Assembly: GCA_965662885.1 (NCBI GenBank)
Contig: CBFIJI010000098.1
Coordinates: forward strand, 1 to 7,683
Reading direction: 5' to 3'
From: CBFIJI01 sp965662885
Lineage (GTDB): Bacteria > Bacteroidota > Bacteroidia > Flavobacteriales > Flavobacteriaceae
Length of the DNA stretch: 7,683 nucleotides
The notes beneath the pieces are model-generated. The model was not told where the DNA came from and did no database searches. It saw only the letters and a list, made by a program, of their open reading frames with translations. Every line of letters starts with the position of its first letter. The first letter of the stretch is position 1. Below, piece after piece: positions 1 to 7,438 of this stretch. The position numbers and the translations under genes are program-made.

Positions 1-409
1 CACCCACCAGTATTTAAAACTGATTTCCAATCCTTTTCGTAAATATTTTTTTGATTAAGTATTCTTGAAGAAATTTCGGGATGAACCTACACTCTTTATT
101 ATATTCCTGAGTCGTCATTAAGTGCAAATAGCATCGATGAGATAGACCGAAAAGCTATTCCTATTACAATAGGTTTGACATCATTTTTTTTTCACAAAAC
201 AATCATCCTTTGAATAGCTGTTTATTTTACAAAAAGTAGATGACTACAAATCAAACTGTTAGCAAATATTTCATAACCAAGTAGGATATATATAAAATCA
301 AAAAGAAAATCTGAAATATAAGTGGTTTGCTCATAAATTTTCATAAAATACAAAGCTTGTAAAGCACAAATACATTTAATTTATCCTTACTTTTAAGAAA
401 ATATTATTA
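1..409. other. AT-rich non-coding region upstream of the symporter operon
   Basis: No convincing gene is visible in this stretch on either strand. One frame is open from the left edge and stops at 56-58 (18 codons, ending RKYFFD). It could be the tail of a + strand gene to the left, but it is too short to identify. A 34-codon ATG frame on the - strand (118 down to 14) resembles nothing I know. The base composition, far richer in A/T than the genes, fits a spacer. The promoter of the DUF4212/SSS operon should lie here. The only exact TAnnTTTG match is TAGGTTTG at 170-177; it has no TTG about 20 bp upstream and would give a leader of more than 200 nt, so I do not call it. A short palindrome at 349-361 is listed separately. 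Confidence 0.6.
349..361. repeat. short inverted repeat upstream of the DUF4212 gene
   Basis: TACAA-AGC-TTGTA is a 5-bp perfect inverted repeat with a 3-base centre, about 50 bp before the first gene of the symporter operon. Just before it, at 331-348, is an imperfect direct repeat (TCATAAATTT / TCATAAAAT). The position would suit an operator or the edge of a promoter. However, a 5-bp arm in DNA this AT-rich can arise by chance, and no known regulator site is recognised. Confidence 0.2.
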
Positions 410-664
410 ATGGCTACTGATAAAAAAGAATATTGGAAACAAAACCTTAAATATTTAGGAATTCTATTAACCATCTGGTTTACGGTCTCATTCGTATTTG
501 GAATTTTGTTGGCTGAGTACTTAAACCAATTTATGTTAGGAGGTTTTCCTTTAGGATTTTGGTTTGCCCATCAAGGAGCCATCTACACTTTTGTCGTACT
601 CATTTTTGTTTATGTTTATTTGATGAACAAACTGGACAAAAAATTCCAGGTCGATGAAGTTTAA
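410..664 (+). CDS. DUF4212 small subunit of a sodium/solute symporter
   Basis: This 84-residue protein belongs to the DUF4212 family, small membrane proteins almost always encoded directly before an SSS-family transporter of the VC_2705 type and regarded as its small subunit. Family features seen are the N-terminal YWKQNL segment, a first membrane helix at about residues 14-36 ending in GILLAEYLNQ, the central GGFPLGFWFAHQGAIY motif (residues 44-59), a second helix at about 55-73, and the charged tail MNKLDKKFQVDE. Its length is normal for the family. The ATG at 410 is chosen because it gives the full conserved N-terminus. No Shine-Dalgarno is seen, only an A/T-rich leader, as is usual in Bacteroidota. 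The stop is 18 bp before the large-subunit start, so the two are surely co-transcribed. It presumably sits in the inner membrane; its exact role in transport is not known to me. Confidence 0.93.
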   Translation: MATDKKEYWKQNLKYLGILLTIWFTVSFVFGILLAEYLNQFMLGGFPLGFWFAHQGAIYTFVVLIFVYVYLMNKLDKKFQVDEV

Positions 665-682
665 AAACAAGCGAAGAATAGT

Positions 683-2383
683 ATGAGTGCACAACTTTGG
701 ACCTACCTAATGGTAGGAGTAACCTTTTTTATTTATATCATTATTGCAATAGTATCCCGCGCTGGATCAACCAAAGAATTTTACGTTGCTGGAGGTGGCG
801 TAAATCCAATAGTTAATGGAATGGCTACTGCCGCCGATTGGATGTCGGCAGCGTCCTTTTTGTCTATGGCTGGTTTGATTGCCTTTATGGGCTTTGAAGG
901 CGGACAATATCTTTTGGGATGGACTGGAGGATATGTCTTATTAGCCCTATTGTTAGCCCCTTATCTTCGAAAATTTGGAAAATTTACTGTACCCGATTTT
1001 ATTGGAGAACGTTATTACTCCAAAAATGCACGTTTGGTGGCTTTGATCTGTGCTTTGTTTGTTTCTTTTACCTATGTGGTAGGACAAATGAAAGGGGTGG
1101 GGGTCGCTTTTGCCCGATTTTTGGATGTGCCATTTGATACGGGGGTTCTTATTGGAATCGCAATTGTTTTCTTTTATGCTGTTTTAGGAGGGATGAAAGG
1201 AATTACCTATACGCAAGTTGCTCAATTCTGTGTCTTGATTTTTGCCTTTACCGTTCCTGCTATTTTTATTTCTATTCAAATGACAGGTAACCCCATCCCA
1301 CAATTAGGGTTTGGTGGAAAGGCAGATGATGGTCAATTTATATTAGAAAAGTTAAATCAACTCTCTGTTGATCTCGGTTTTGACCGTTACACCGATTTAA
1401 ACCGTGAAAATGTGATCAATGTCTTCTTTATTTCAGCAGCATTGATGTTTGGAACTGCGGGATTACCCCACGTAATTGTCCGCTTTTTTACGGTACCTAA
1501 AGTTAAAGACGCTCGTATTTCAGCAGGTTGGGCGCTTTTATTTATCGCTATCTTATATACGACAGCACCAGCAGTAGCCGTATTTGCGCGAACGAACATG
1601 ATTACCACCCTTTCCAATGCGGAATATTCAGAGGTGCCTCAATGGTTTACGAATTGGGAAAAGACAGGACTACTTCAATTTGAAGATAAAAATCAAGACG
1701 GACGCATTCAGTACGTAGCTTCCGCTGCAGAAAATGAATTGACTATTGACCGAGATATTATCGTATTGGCGAATCCCGAAATTGCTGACCTTCCCCCTTG
1801 GGTGATTGGCTTGGTAGTTGCTGGGGGACTTGCCGCAGCTTTGTCCACAGCTGCCGGACTTTTGTTGGTGATTTCTACTTCAATATCACACGATTTACTT
1901 AAAAAATACATCAAGCCCGATATCTCTGAAAAAGGGGAGTTATGGGCGGCACGAATTGCCATAGCTGTGGCAGTTGTTGCTGCTGGTTTGGCAGGAATGA
2001 ACCCTCCTGGATTTGTGGCGCAAGTGGTGGCTCTAGCCTTCGGTTTAGCAGCTTCTTCCTTTTTTCCTGCCATTATTTTAGGGATTTTTGATAAACGAAT
2101 GAATCGACAAGGAGCTGTAACGGGAATGATTGTTGGAATTGGCTTTACGACTCTTTACATCTTGCATTTTACACCGCAGCTTGGTGGTTCGGGTGCCGCA
2201 GAAGATTTTTGGTTTGGGATCTCACCCGAAGGAATTGGAACCCTTGGACTGCTGTTTAATTTTGTAATTGCATTGGTGGTTTCTCGTTTAACACCACCTC
2301 CCCCAGCTGCTGTTCAAGAATTGACAGAACAAATTCGTTACCCTAGAGGAAGTAAAGAAATTCAAGGCGGTGCTGCACATTAA
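683..2383 (+). CDS. Sodium:solute symporter (SSS family, VC_2705/ActP-like), probable acetate or short carboxylate importer
   Basis: This 566-residue inner-membrane protein is a solute:Na+ symporter of the VC_2705 subfamily, related to acetate permease ActP. I count about 13 hydrophobic helices, the usual SSS number. Family landmarks are KEFYVAGGGVNP (31-42), NGMATAADWMSAASF (45-59, first core helix), the KFTVPDFIGERY segment (100-111), VLGGMKGITYTQVAQF (167-182), GLPHVIVRFFTV (260-271) and the helix GGLAAALSTAAGLLLVISTS (381-400) followed by SHDL. The Ser/Thr-rich end of that helix is where SSS proteins form the conserved Na2 sodium site. A hydrophilic loop at about 303-370 carries an EF-hand-like DKNQDGRI (335-342). 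The gene starts 18 bp after the DUF4212 gene and is followed 84 bp later by acs, which points to acetate or a similar monocarboxylate as substrate. The subfamily is firm; the substrate is inferred. A purine-rich GCGAAGAA lies 5-12 bases before the ATG. Confidence 0.93.
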   Translation: MSAQLWTYLMVGVTFFIYIIIAIVSRAGSTKEFYVAGGGVNPIVNGMATAADWMSAASFLSMAGLIAFMGFEGGQYLLGWTGGYVLLALLLAPYLRKFGKFTVPDFIGERYYSKNARLVALICALFVSFTYVVGQMKGVGVAFARFLDVPFDTGVLIGIAIVFFYAVLGGMKGITYTQVAQFCVLIFAFTVPAIFISIQMTGNPIPQLGFGGKADDGQFILEKLNQLSVDLGFDRYTDLNRENVINVFFISAALMFGTAGLPHVIVRFFTVPKVKDARISAGWALLFIAILYTTAPAVAVFARTNMITTLSNAEYSEVPQWFTNWEKTGLLQFEDKNQDGRIQYVASAAENELTIDRDIIVLANPEIADLPPWVIGLVVAGGLAAALSTAAGLLLVISTSISHDLLKKYIKPDISEKGELWAARIAIAVAVVAAGLAGMNPPGFVAQVVALAFGLAASSFFPAIILGIFDKRMNRQGAVTGMIVGIGFTTLYILHFTPQLGGSGAAEDFWFGISPEGIGTLGLLFNFVIALVVSRLTPPPPAAVQELTEQIRYPRGSKEIQGGAAH

Positions 2384-2467
2384 ACCCACAGAATTATTTC
2401 AACGTTTTGATACCAAATAAGAATTATCTACTTTAAAAGATTAAAAAAATAAACAACAACAATTATC

Positions 2468-4375
2468 ATGAGTGATAAAATTCAAACCCTGAGCGGATAT
2501 ATCTATGAATACCAAAAAAGTATCTCCAACCCCGAGGCTTTCTGGAGACGTATTGCTGAAAAATTCCATTGGCGGAAACCGTGGGATAAAGTGCTGGATT
2601 GGGAGTTTGAAACACCTAAAATTTCTTGGTTTGAAAATGCAGAACTGAATATTACAGAAAACATTTTTGAACGACAATTGTTCACTCATGGAAATAAAAC
2701 AGCTATTATATGGGAGCCTAACGATCCTAGTGAGCCTCATATCGAAATCACTTATAACGAATTATTTGCCCAAACCTGTCGCTTTGCCAATGCTATGGAA
2801 GCCCAAGGAATTAAAAAAGGGGATCGTGTTATTATTTATATGCCCATGGTGCCTGAAGCAGCTGTTGCGATGTTGGCCTGTGCACGAATTGGAGCAGTTC
2901 ACTCCGTTGTTTTTGCTGGATTTTCAGCCAGTGCTTTGGCCGATCGAATCAATGATTGTGAAGCAAAAATGGTGTTGACTTCTGACGGTAATTTTCGTGG
3001 CGCCAAAAAAATTCCCGTAAAAGCTGTTGTGGATGAAGCCCTGAAAACCACTTCCACGGTGTCTAAGGTGATTGTATTGCAACGCACCAAGGAAGAGGTC
3101 ACCATGAAAGCAGGACGGGACTTATGGTGGCATGAGGCAATTGCTGACCAATCGGAACAACACGAGGCCACTACAGTAAGTGCTGAGGACATGCTTTTTA
3201 TCCTTTATACTTCCGGTTCAACGGGAAAACCCAAAGGAGTAGTTCACAGTACCGCAGGTTATATGGTTTATACCTATTACTCCTTTTTGAATGTATTTCA
3301 ATATCAACAAAATGATGTGTATTGGTGTACTGCCGATATTGGTTGGATTACGGGTCATTCCTATATTATCTATGGACCACTACTAGCAGGAGCTACTACC
3401 CTTATGTTTGAGGGGGTACCTACCTATCCACATCCTGGACGTTTTTGGGAAATTGTCGATAAATTTAAAGTCAATCAATTTTATACAGCACCGACTGCCA
3501 TTAGAGCACTTCAAGCTAAAGGTTTGGAACCTATTGCTCCGTATTCTTTAGATTCCCTTAAAGTCATTGGATCTGTTGGAGAACCCATCAATGAAGAAGC
3601 ATGGCATTGGTATCACGACCATATCGGGAAAGGTAATTGTCCCCTAGTTGATACGTGGTGGCAAACAGAAACTGGAGGGATTATGATTTCTCCATTGGCT
3701 GGAATCACCCCAAATAAACCAGCCCACGCTTCCCTTCCTCTCCCTGGAATTCAGCCAATTATTGTGGATGCTGAAGGGAATGAATTAAAAGGAAATAATG
3801 TAGAAGGGAATTTATGTGTTAAGTTTCCATGGCCGTCTATTATTCGAACGACCTATGGTGACCATAAACGTTGTAAAGACACCTATTTTTCCACCTATCC
3901 CGGAATGTATTTTACCGGTGATGGTGCCAAAAGAGACCATGATGGCTATTTGCGTATTCTTGGACGTGTGGATGATGTTATTAATGTTTCTGGACACCGT
4001 ATGGGGACTGCTGAAGTAGAAAATGCTATTAATGAACATCCAAAAGTGATTGAGTCTGCTGTGGTGGGTTACCCCCATGATATAAAAGGACAAGGGATTT
4101 ATGCCTATGCCATTTGTGATCTTAGTGGACGTACAGAAGAGAGTTTGGTTCAGGAGATTAAGGAAACCGTACGCAATATTATTGGTCCAATTGCTAAACC
4201 CGATGTGGTACAAATTGTCCCTGGACTTCCTAAAACCCGTTCTGGTAAAATCATGCGCCGTATTCTTCGGAAAATTGCGAGTAAAGACATTTCTAATTTG
4301 GGGGATACATCGACTTTATTGAACCCTGATATTGTAGAAGCTATCATTAAAAAAGCAGGACTCAACGAGGATTAG
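2468..4375 (+). CDS. acs: Acetyl-coenzyme A synthetase (acetate--CoA ligase, AMP-forming)
   Basis: A 635-residue cytoplasmic enzyme that joins acetate to CoA at the expense of ATP, through an acetyl-AMP intermediate. The length is normal for Acs (about 630-650). In order it shows an N-terminal ACAS domain (about 10-65), the CoA-contacting RGAKKIPVK (177-185), the P-loop YTSGSTGKPKG (247-257), GWITGHSY (292-299), DTWWQTETGG (395-404; its second Trp, W398, shapes the small acetate pocket), YFTGDGA (481-487), the hinge GRVDDVINVSGHR (499-511) and the C-terminal PKTRSGKIMRR (588-598). K593 in that last motif is the catalytic lysine, which in other bacteria is switched off by reversible acetylation. 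All key residues are present, so the enzyme should be active. The ATG at 2468 follows an A-rich leader without Shine-Dalgarno. The 84-bp spacer (2384-2467) shows no clear promoter or terminator, so read-through from the symporter genes is likely. Confidence 0.97.
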   Translation: MSDKIQTLSGYIYEYQKSISNPEAFWRRIAEKFHWRKPWDKVLDWEFETPKISWFENAELNITENIFERQLFTHGNKTAIIWEPNDPSEPHIEITYNELFAQTCRFANAMEAQGIKKGDRVIIYMPMVPEAAVAMLACARIGAVHSVVFAGFSASALADRINDCEAKMVLTSDGNFRGAKKIPVKAVVDEALKTTSTVSKVIVLQRTKEEVTMKAGRDLWWHEAIADQSEQHEATTVSAEDMLFILYTSGSTGKPKGVVHSTAGYMVYTYYSFLNVFQYQQNDVYWCTADIGWITGHSYIIYGPLLAGATTLMFEGVPTYPHPGRFWEIVDKFKVNQFYTAPTAIRALQAKGLEPIAPYSLDSLKVIGSVGEPINEEAWHWYHDHIGKGNCPLVDTWWQTETGGIMISPLAGITPNKPAHASLPLPGIQPIIVDAEGNELKGNNVEGNLCVKFPWPSIIRTTYGDHKRCKDTYFSTYPGMYFTGDGAKRDHDGYLRILGRVDDVINVSGHRMGTAEVENAINEHPKVIESAVVGYPHDIKGQGIYAYAICDLSGRTEESLVQEIKETVRNIIGPIAKPDVVQIVPGLPKTRSGKIMRRILRKIASKDISNLGDTSTLLNPDIVEAIIKKAGLNED

Positions 4376-4398
4376 GACAAGGACGAGCTAGGACAAAG
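4373..4398. repeat. short direct repeat in the acs/murF convergent junction
   Basis: TAGGACAAGG (4373-4382, beginning with the acs stop codon) and TAGGACAAAG (4389-4398) match at 9 of 10 positions and fill nearly the whole 24-bp gap between the convergent acs and murF stop codons. No hairpin with a T-tract is seen here for either strand. The copies look like a small local duplication; I infer no function. Confidence 0.4.
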
Positions 4399-4399
4399 G

Positions 4400-5686
4400 C
4401 TAAATAACTGTGATTACCTTCTCTAAGGCTATCCCACGGGAACCTTTAATCAATACCTGTTTGCTGGAGAGTGGGTTGCGTTTTAAGTAATCCATAAGCG
4501 CTTGGGTCGATTTAAATTTATGTACGCGAACATCATCGGTGTGGGTATTGAAAAAACACTCCCCAACGGTTATAATTGACTTAAGCTTAGATGCAATACA
4601 GCGATCAATGACGGTTTGATGTTCCAAAGAAGAAAAATCACCTAATTCCAACATATCCCCTAAGATGACATCTTTGTTTTTCCCTCCTGTTGATAGAAAA
4701 GTGTCTAAGGCTGCCTTCATACTGCTTGGGTTAGCGTTATAGGCATCCAAAACAATGTTTAAGTTTCCTTTGGTAATTATTTGTGAACGGTTATTCTCGG
4801 ATCGATAAGCTTTGATTGCTTCCTGTATAGAGGTGTCAGGAATATTAAATATTTTACCAATGCTAATAGCTGCTTCTATATTGGGGATATTGTAACTTCC
4901 ATAGAGTGAACTGTGATATAAGGTATCCTCATTTTTTAAAATCAATTCTTTTGTTGTGGTAGTGACTTCCGAAAAAACATAATCACAGGACTTGTTTTTA
5001 CCAAAGGAAACTGAAGCTGATGCTGCTCTAAAGGGTGTTTGTATGGGGTCGTCCCCGTTAATTAAAACTTTTCCATGAGATGCTTTGAGGTAATTGAATA
5101 ATTCTGATTTTCCTTGAATGACTCCTTCAATACTTCCGAAACCTTCCAAATGTGCTTTGCCAAAGTTGGTGATGTAGCCCCAATCAGGAGCTGCAATTTC
5201 ACATAAATCCCGAATTTCACCTTTGTGATTTGCCCCCATTTCTATGACACCAATCTCGGTAGCTTTAGATAAGCGTAAAAGCGTTAGGGGTACACCGATG
5301 TGGTTGTTGAGATTCCCTTGGGTAGCTAGAACCTTATAATGGCTTTGGAGTACTTTTTTAAAAAGTTCTTTTGTGGTTGTTTTACCGTTACTTCCAGTGA
5401 TAGCAATCAAGGGTGTTTTTAAAACTTTTCGATGGTGATGAGCCAACGCTTGAAGGGCTTTTAAAACGTCTGGGACCCAAAGAATATTTGATGATTTTTC
5501 GGAGAGTTCCAAGCGGTCAACAACAGCGTATTGCGCACCTAATTCCAAAGCGTTAAGTGCAAAATCATTCCCGTCAAAATTGCTGCCTTTAAAGGCAAAA
5601 AAAAGACTTCCGGCACCAATGTTTCTCGTGTCTGTAGAAACACCTTTACACTTTTTAAAATACGGATAAAGCTCTTGTGTATTCAT
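4400..5686 (-). CDS. murF: UDP-N-acetylmuramoyl-tripeptide--D-alanyl-D-alanine ligase (MurF)
   Basis: This 428-residue cytoplasmic Mur ligase adds D-Ala-D-Ala to UDP-MurNAc-tripeptide using ATP, the last soluble step of peptidoglycan precursor synthesis. Domain 1 (about 1-90) carries GVSTDTR (15-21) and the SLFFAFKG segment (27-34) of the UDP-substrate domain. The central ATPase domain has the P-loop ITGSNGKTTTKE (96-107), GNLNNHIGVPL (124-134), VIEMGANHKGEI (147-158) and GKSE (192-195), whose lysine K193 is the expected carbamylated metal-binding residue. The C-terminal domain has NRSQ (299-302), DAYNANPSSMKAAL (314-327), GDMLELG (343-349) and LIKGSRGIALE (412-422). DAYNANP and the lack of Dap/Lys-selecting motifs separate it from MurE. 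The ATG is firm because conserved sequence begins within 15 residues. The start codon directly abuts the U-tract of a terminator-like hairpin, and gldJ lies 39 bp upstream on the same strand. The stop is 24 bp from the convergent acs stop. Confidence 0.96.
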   Translation of the reverse strand: MNTQELYPYFKKCKGVSTDTRNIGAGSLFFAFKGSNFDGNDFALNALELGAQYAVVDRLELSEKSSNILWVPDVLKALQALAHHHRKVLKTPLIAITGSNGKTTTKELFKKVLQSHYKVLATQGNLNNHIGVPLTLLRLSKATEIGVIEMGANHKGEIRDLCEIAAPDWGYITNFGKAHLEGFGSIEGVIQGKSELFNYLKASHGKVLINGDDPIQTPFRAASASVSFGKNKSCDYVFSEVTTTTKELILKNEDTLYHSSLYGSYNIPNIEAAISIGKIFNIPDTSIQEAIKAYRSENNRSQIITKGNLNIVLDAYNANPSSMKAALDTFLSTGGKNKDVILGDMLELGDFSSLEHQTVIDRCIASKLKSIITVGECFFNTHTDDVRVHKFKSTQALMDYLKRNPLSSKQVLIKGSRGIALEKVITVI

Positions 5687-5716
5687 AAAAAAAAAGCATC
5701 TTGTTTAGAGATGCTT
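5687..5716 (-). terminator. intrinsic terminator-like hairpin between gldJ and murF
   Basis: On the - strand an 8-bp perfect stem, AAGCATCT / AGATGCTT, encloses a 7-base loop (CTAAACA) and runs straight into a T-tract that ends at the murF ATG (5686-5684). The stem occupies 5694-5701 and 5709-5716. The nine As at 5687-5695 on the + strand form the U-tract and share two bases with the stem. The hairpin starts 9 bases after the gldJ stop codon, the right place for a terminator of gldJ. The stem has three G-C pairs, so it is moderate in strength and some read-through is plausible. No T-tract follows it on the + strand. Confidence 0.72.
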
Positions 5717-5725
5717 CTAATGGTT

Positions 5726-7393
5726 TTATTTTCCTCTACGATGCCGAGCTGTTTTTTTATAAATACTTTTAGACCCAACTCTTGACATTGCACAACGGAA
5801 ACCAATGTCATTCGTAGCGTTGTATTGTGATAAATAGCGTCTTTGAGCAGGATCCAACCAATAGGCTCGATCTCTCCAAGAACCTCCTTTATATACTCTA
5901 ACTTCATCGGTGACTAGGGATGTGCGTTTATTCGATTTGTCATAAACCCGAACAATGCCTCCAGATTCATCAATGGTTTTACTGGAGTTAATCGGTGAGT
6001 TATACATAAAGTTTGACTCTTTACCTGCTTCACCATCTGCAACTCTTTGAAGATCATAGCTTCTTGAAGACTCTTTATCACCATCTCTATAGTTGATGTT
6101 GTCACTTTTATAAAAGTTTTGTCTTAAAAAAGTTTCTTCTTCATCAATAGGCATTTTTTCCAATTGTCCTGGTAAACGTTTGATCAATACTTTACCATTT
6201 GGAAGTGTATCGAGTAAAAGTTCGTCAGCGGAAATCACTTTAGCGACTCCATCTTCCCCAATAACATTTTTGAGATAAACATTTCCTCTGTAATAGTTAA
6301 AGTCATTGGCTTCATCATCAACAATGGGTCGATATACGTCAGCTACCCATTCGGCAACATTACCCGCCATGTCGTAAAGACCAAAATCGTTAGGTGGATA
6401 GGAGCCTACCTCTATGGTTATGTCTGCACCATCATCCGACCAACCTGCGATTCCACCATAATCTCCTTTTCCCATTTTGAAGTTTGCCAATTGATCGCCT
6501 TCACTTCTTTTTTCTTTGGAGCGAGTGTATTCTCCTGACCAAGGGTATTTTTTCTTTCCTCTGTAGGTGTTGTATTCTCGATTTCCTACTAAGGCTAGGG
6601 CTGCGTATTCCCATTCTGTTTCTGTAGGAAGACGATAGGAGGGTTGCAGGATACCAGTTTCAATTCCAGCATAAACATTAACTGTTGCGGTATCTTTTTT
6701 TATTTGTCCTTTTTTACCTAAGAGGCTATCCAACTGTCCACCATAAGAAGTTTCTGGACGTTTCAGGTAAGCCTCAGTACTGAAGGTACTGTTTGCATTA
6801 ACATTATTATATCTTGCATCATCCGAAATATAGCCCTCTTTAGCCAAAATCAATTCGTTATATCGATCAGTTCTCCATTCTGTAAATTGAACGGCCTGAA
6901 GCCAATTGACTCCAACAACAGGATAATCTGCATAAGCAGGGTGTCTGAGGTAATTGGTTGTAAGTTCTTCAAAATAGCCTAATTGGTTTCGCCATACAAG
7001 GGTGTCAGGAAGTGCCCCTTCATAAATTTGTCGGTATCGATTATCAGATTTTGGAAAAACCCGTTCTAGCCAATCTAAATATTCAAGATACATCAAATTA
7101 GTAACTTCTTTTTCATCAATGTAAAAAGACATGATGTGTTGCTGTGTTGGACTGTTGTTCCAATCGTGCATCACGTCATCTTGAACTTGACCTTTTGTGA
7201 AAGTACCTCCCTCAATAAATACTAATCCTGGTCCTGTTTTTTGATTTTTAAAGTTACCATTGTATTCAAAACCCCCTTTTTTTGAGTTGATATCCCATCC
7301 AGTAGCACTTGAGGTATTTTTTTTTGAACAACTAATTCCTAACAATGTCAATAATAACAGTCCTGTTTTTTTTATTGTTTTGTTCATTTTCAT
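5726..7393 (-). CDS. gldJ: Gliding motility / type IX secretion lipoprotein GldJ
   Basis: A 555-residue lipoprotein with an FGE-sulfatase (SUMF1-like) fold, matching GldJ of gliding Bacteroidota; F. johnsoniae GldJ is of similar size. In that organism GldJ is needed for gliding and for stability of GldK and the type IX secretion machinery. The N-terminus is a lipoprotein signal: MKMNKTIKK, a Leu-rich core (11-20), then cleavage before C22 in LGISC. SKKN after the cysteine has no acidic export signal, so it probably faces the periplasm from the outer membrane. Fold motifs are LVFIEGGTFTKG (57-68), YIDEKEVTNLMYLEYLDW (91-108), YPVVGVNWLQAVQFTEW (157-173), YRLPTETEWEYAAL (253-266), DFGLYDMAGNVAEWVADVY (336-354), VYKGGSWRDRAYW (500-512) and NDIGFRCA (528-535). 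The paired catalytic cysteines of true FGE enzymes are missing, so a structural role is expected. A long, poorly conserved insert (about 355-495) and a basic tail, KTARHRRGK, are visible. ATG 7393 is used; M3 (7387) is an alternative. Confidence 0.93.
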   Translation of the reverse strand: MKMNKTIKKTGLLLLTLLGISCSKKNTSSATGWDINSKKGGFEYNGNFKNQKTGPGLVFIEGGTFTKGQVQDDVMHDWNNSPTQQHIMSFYIDEKEVTNLMYLEYLDWLERVFPKSDNRYRQIYEGALPDTLVWRNQLGYFEELTTNYLRHPAYADYPVVGVNWLQAVQFTEWRTDRYNELILAKEGYISDDARYNNVNANSTFSTEAYLKRPETSYGGQLDSLLGKKGQIKKDTATVNVYAGIETGILQPSYRLPTETEWEYAALALVGNREYNTYRGKKKYPWSGEYTRSKEKRSEGDQLANFKMGKGDYGGIAGWSDDGADITIEVGSYPPNDFGLYDMAGNVAEWVADVYRPIVDDEANDFNYYRGNVYLKNVIGEDGVAKVISADELLLDTLPNGKVLIKRLPGQLEKMPIDEEETFLRQNFYKSDNINYRDGDKESSRSYDLQRVADGEAGKESNFMYNSPINSSKTIDESGGIVRVYDKSNKRTSLVTDEVRVYKGGSWRDRAYWLDPAQRRYLSQYNATNDIGFRCAMSRVGSKSIYKKTARHRRGK

Positions 7394-7430
7394 TTAAATA
7401 ATTCTCTTTTTAAGATGCGGCTCTATTTTT

Positions 7431-7438
7431 CAAATATA
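7431..7438 (-). promoter_or_regulatory. probable -7 promoter element of gldJ
   Basis: Read on the - strand, TATATTTG is an exact match to the Bacteroidota -7 consensus TAnnTTTG, 37 bp before the gldJ ATG. Transcription would begin near 7424, giving a leader of about 30 nt with a weak purine stretch (AAAAAGAGAA) ahead of the start. No TTG is found at the usual -33 distance, where the sequence is only A/T; a run of nine Ts followed by GGGG lies just upstream instead. The exact core and good position support the call; the missing -33 element weakens it. Confidence 0.5.

Noticed and set aside
14..118. 34-codon ATG frame on the - strand in the left spacer
   Set aside because: Short, in AT-rich spacer, with no ribosome binding site or family features; expected by chance.
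170..177. TAGGTTTG, an exact TAnnTTTG match on the + strand
   Set aside because: No -33 TTG is present and it is more than 230 bp before the first gene; single 8-mer matches with two free positions are common.
1708..2073. 121-codon open frame on the - strand inside the symporter gene
   Set aside because: It is a low-complexity Ala/Lys/Thr-rich antisense shadow of a strongly conserved membrane protein gene, with no recognisable family.
2441..2740. 99-codon - strand frame over the start of acs
   Set aside because: It overlaps the conserved Acs N-terminus and has no recognisable domain; a chance antisense frame.
3812..4213. 133-codon open frame on the - strand inside acs
   Set aside because: The + strand encodes the conserved Acs hinge and C-terminal domain here; the antisense frame has no recognisable motif.
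5683..5907. 74-codon - strand frame overlapping the end of gldJ and the start of murF
   Set aside because: It lies in another frame of conserved gldJ sequence and runs through the terminator hairpin; no family resemblance.
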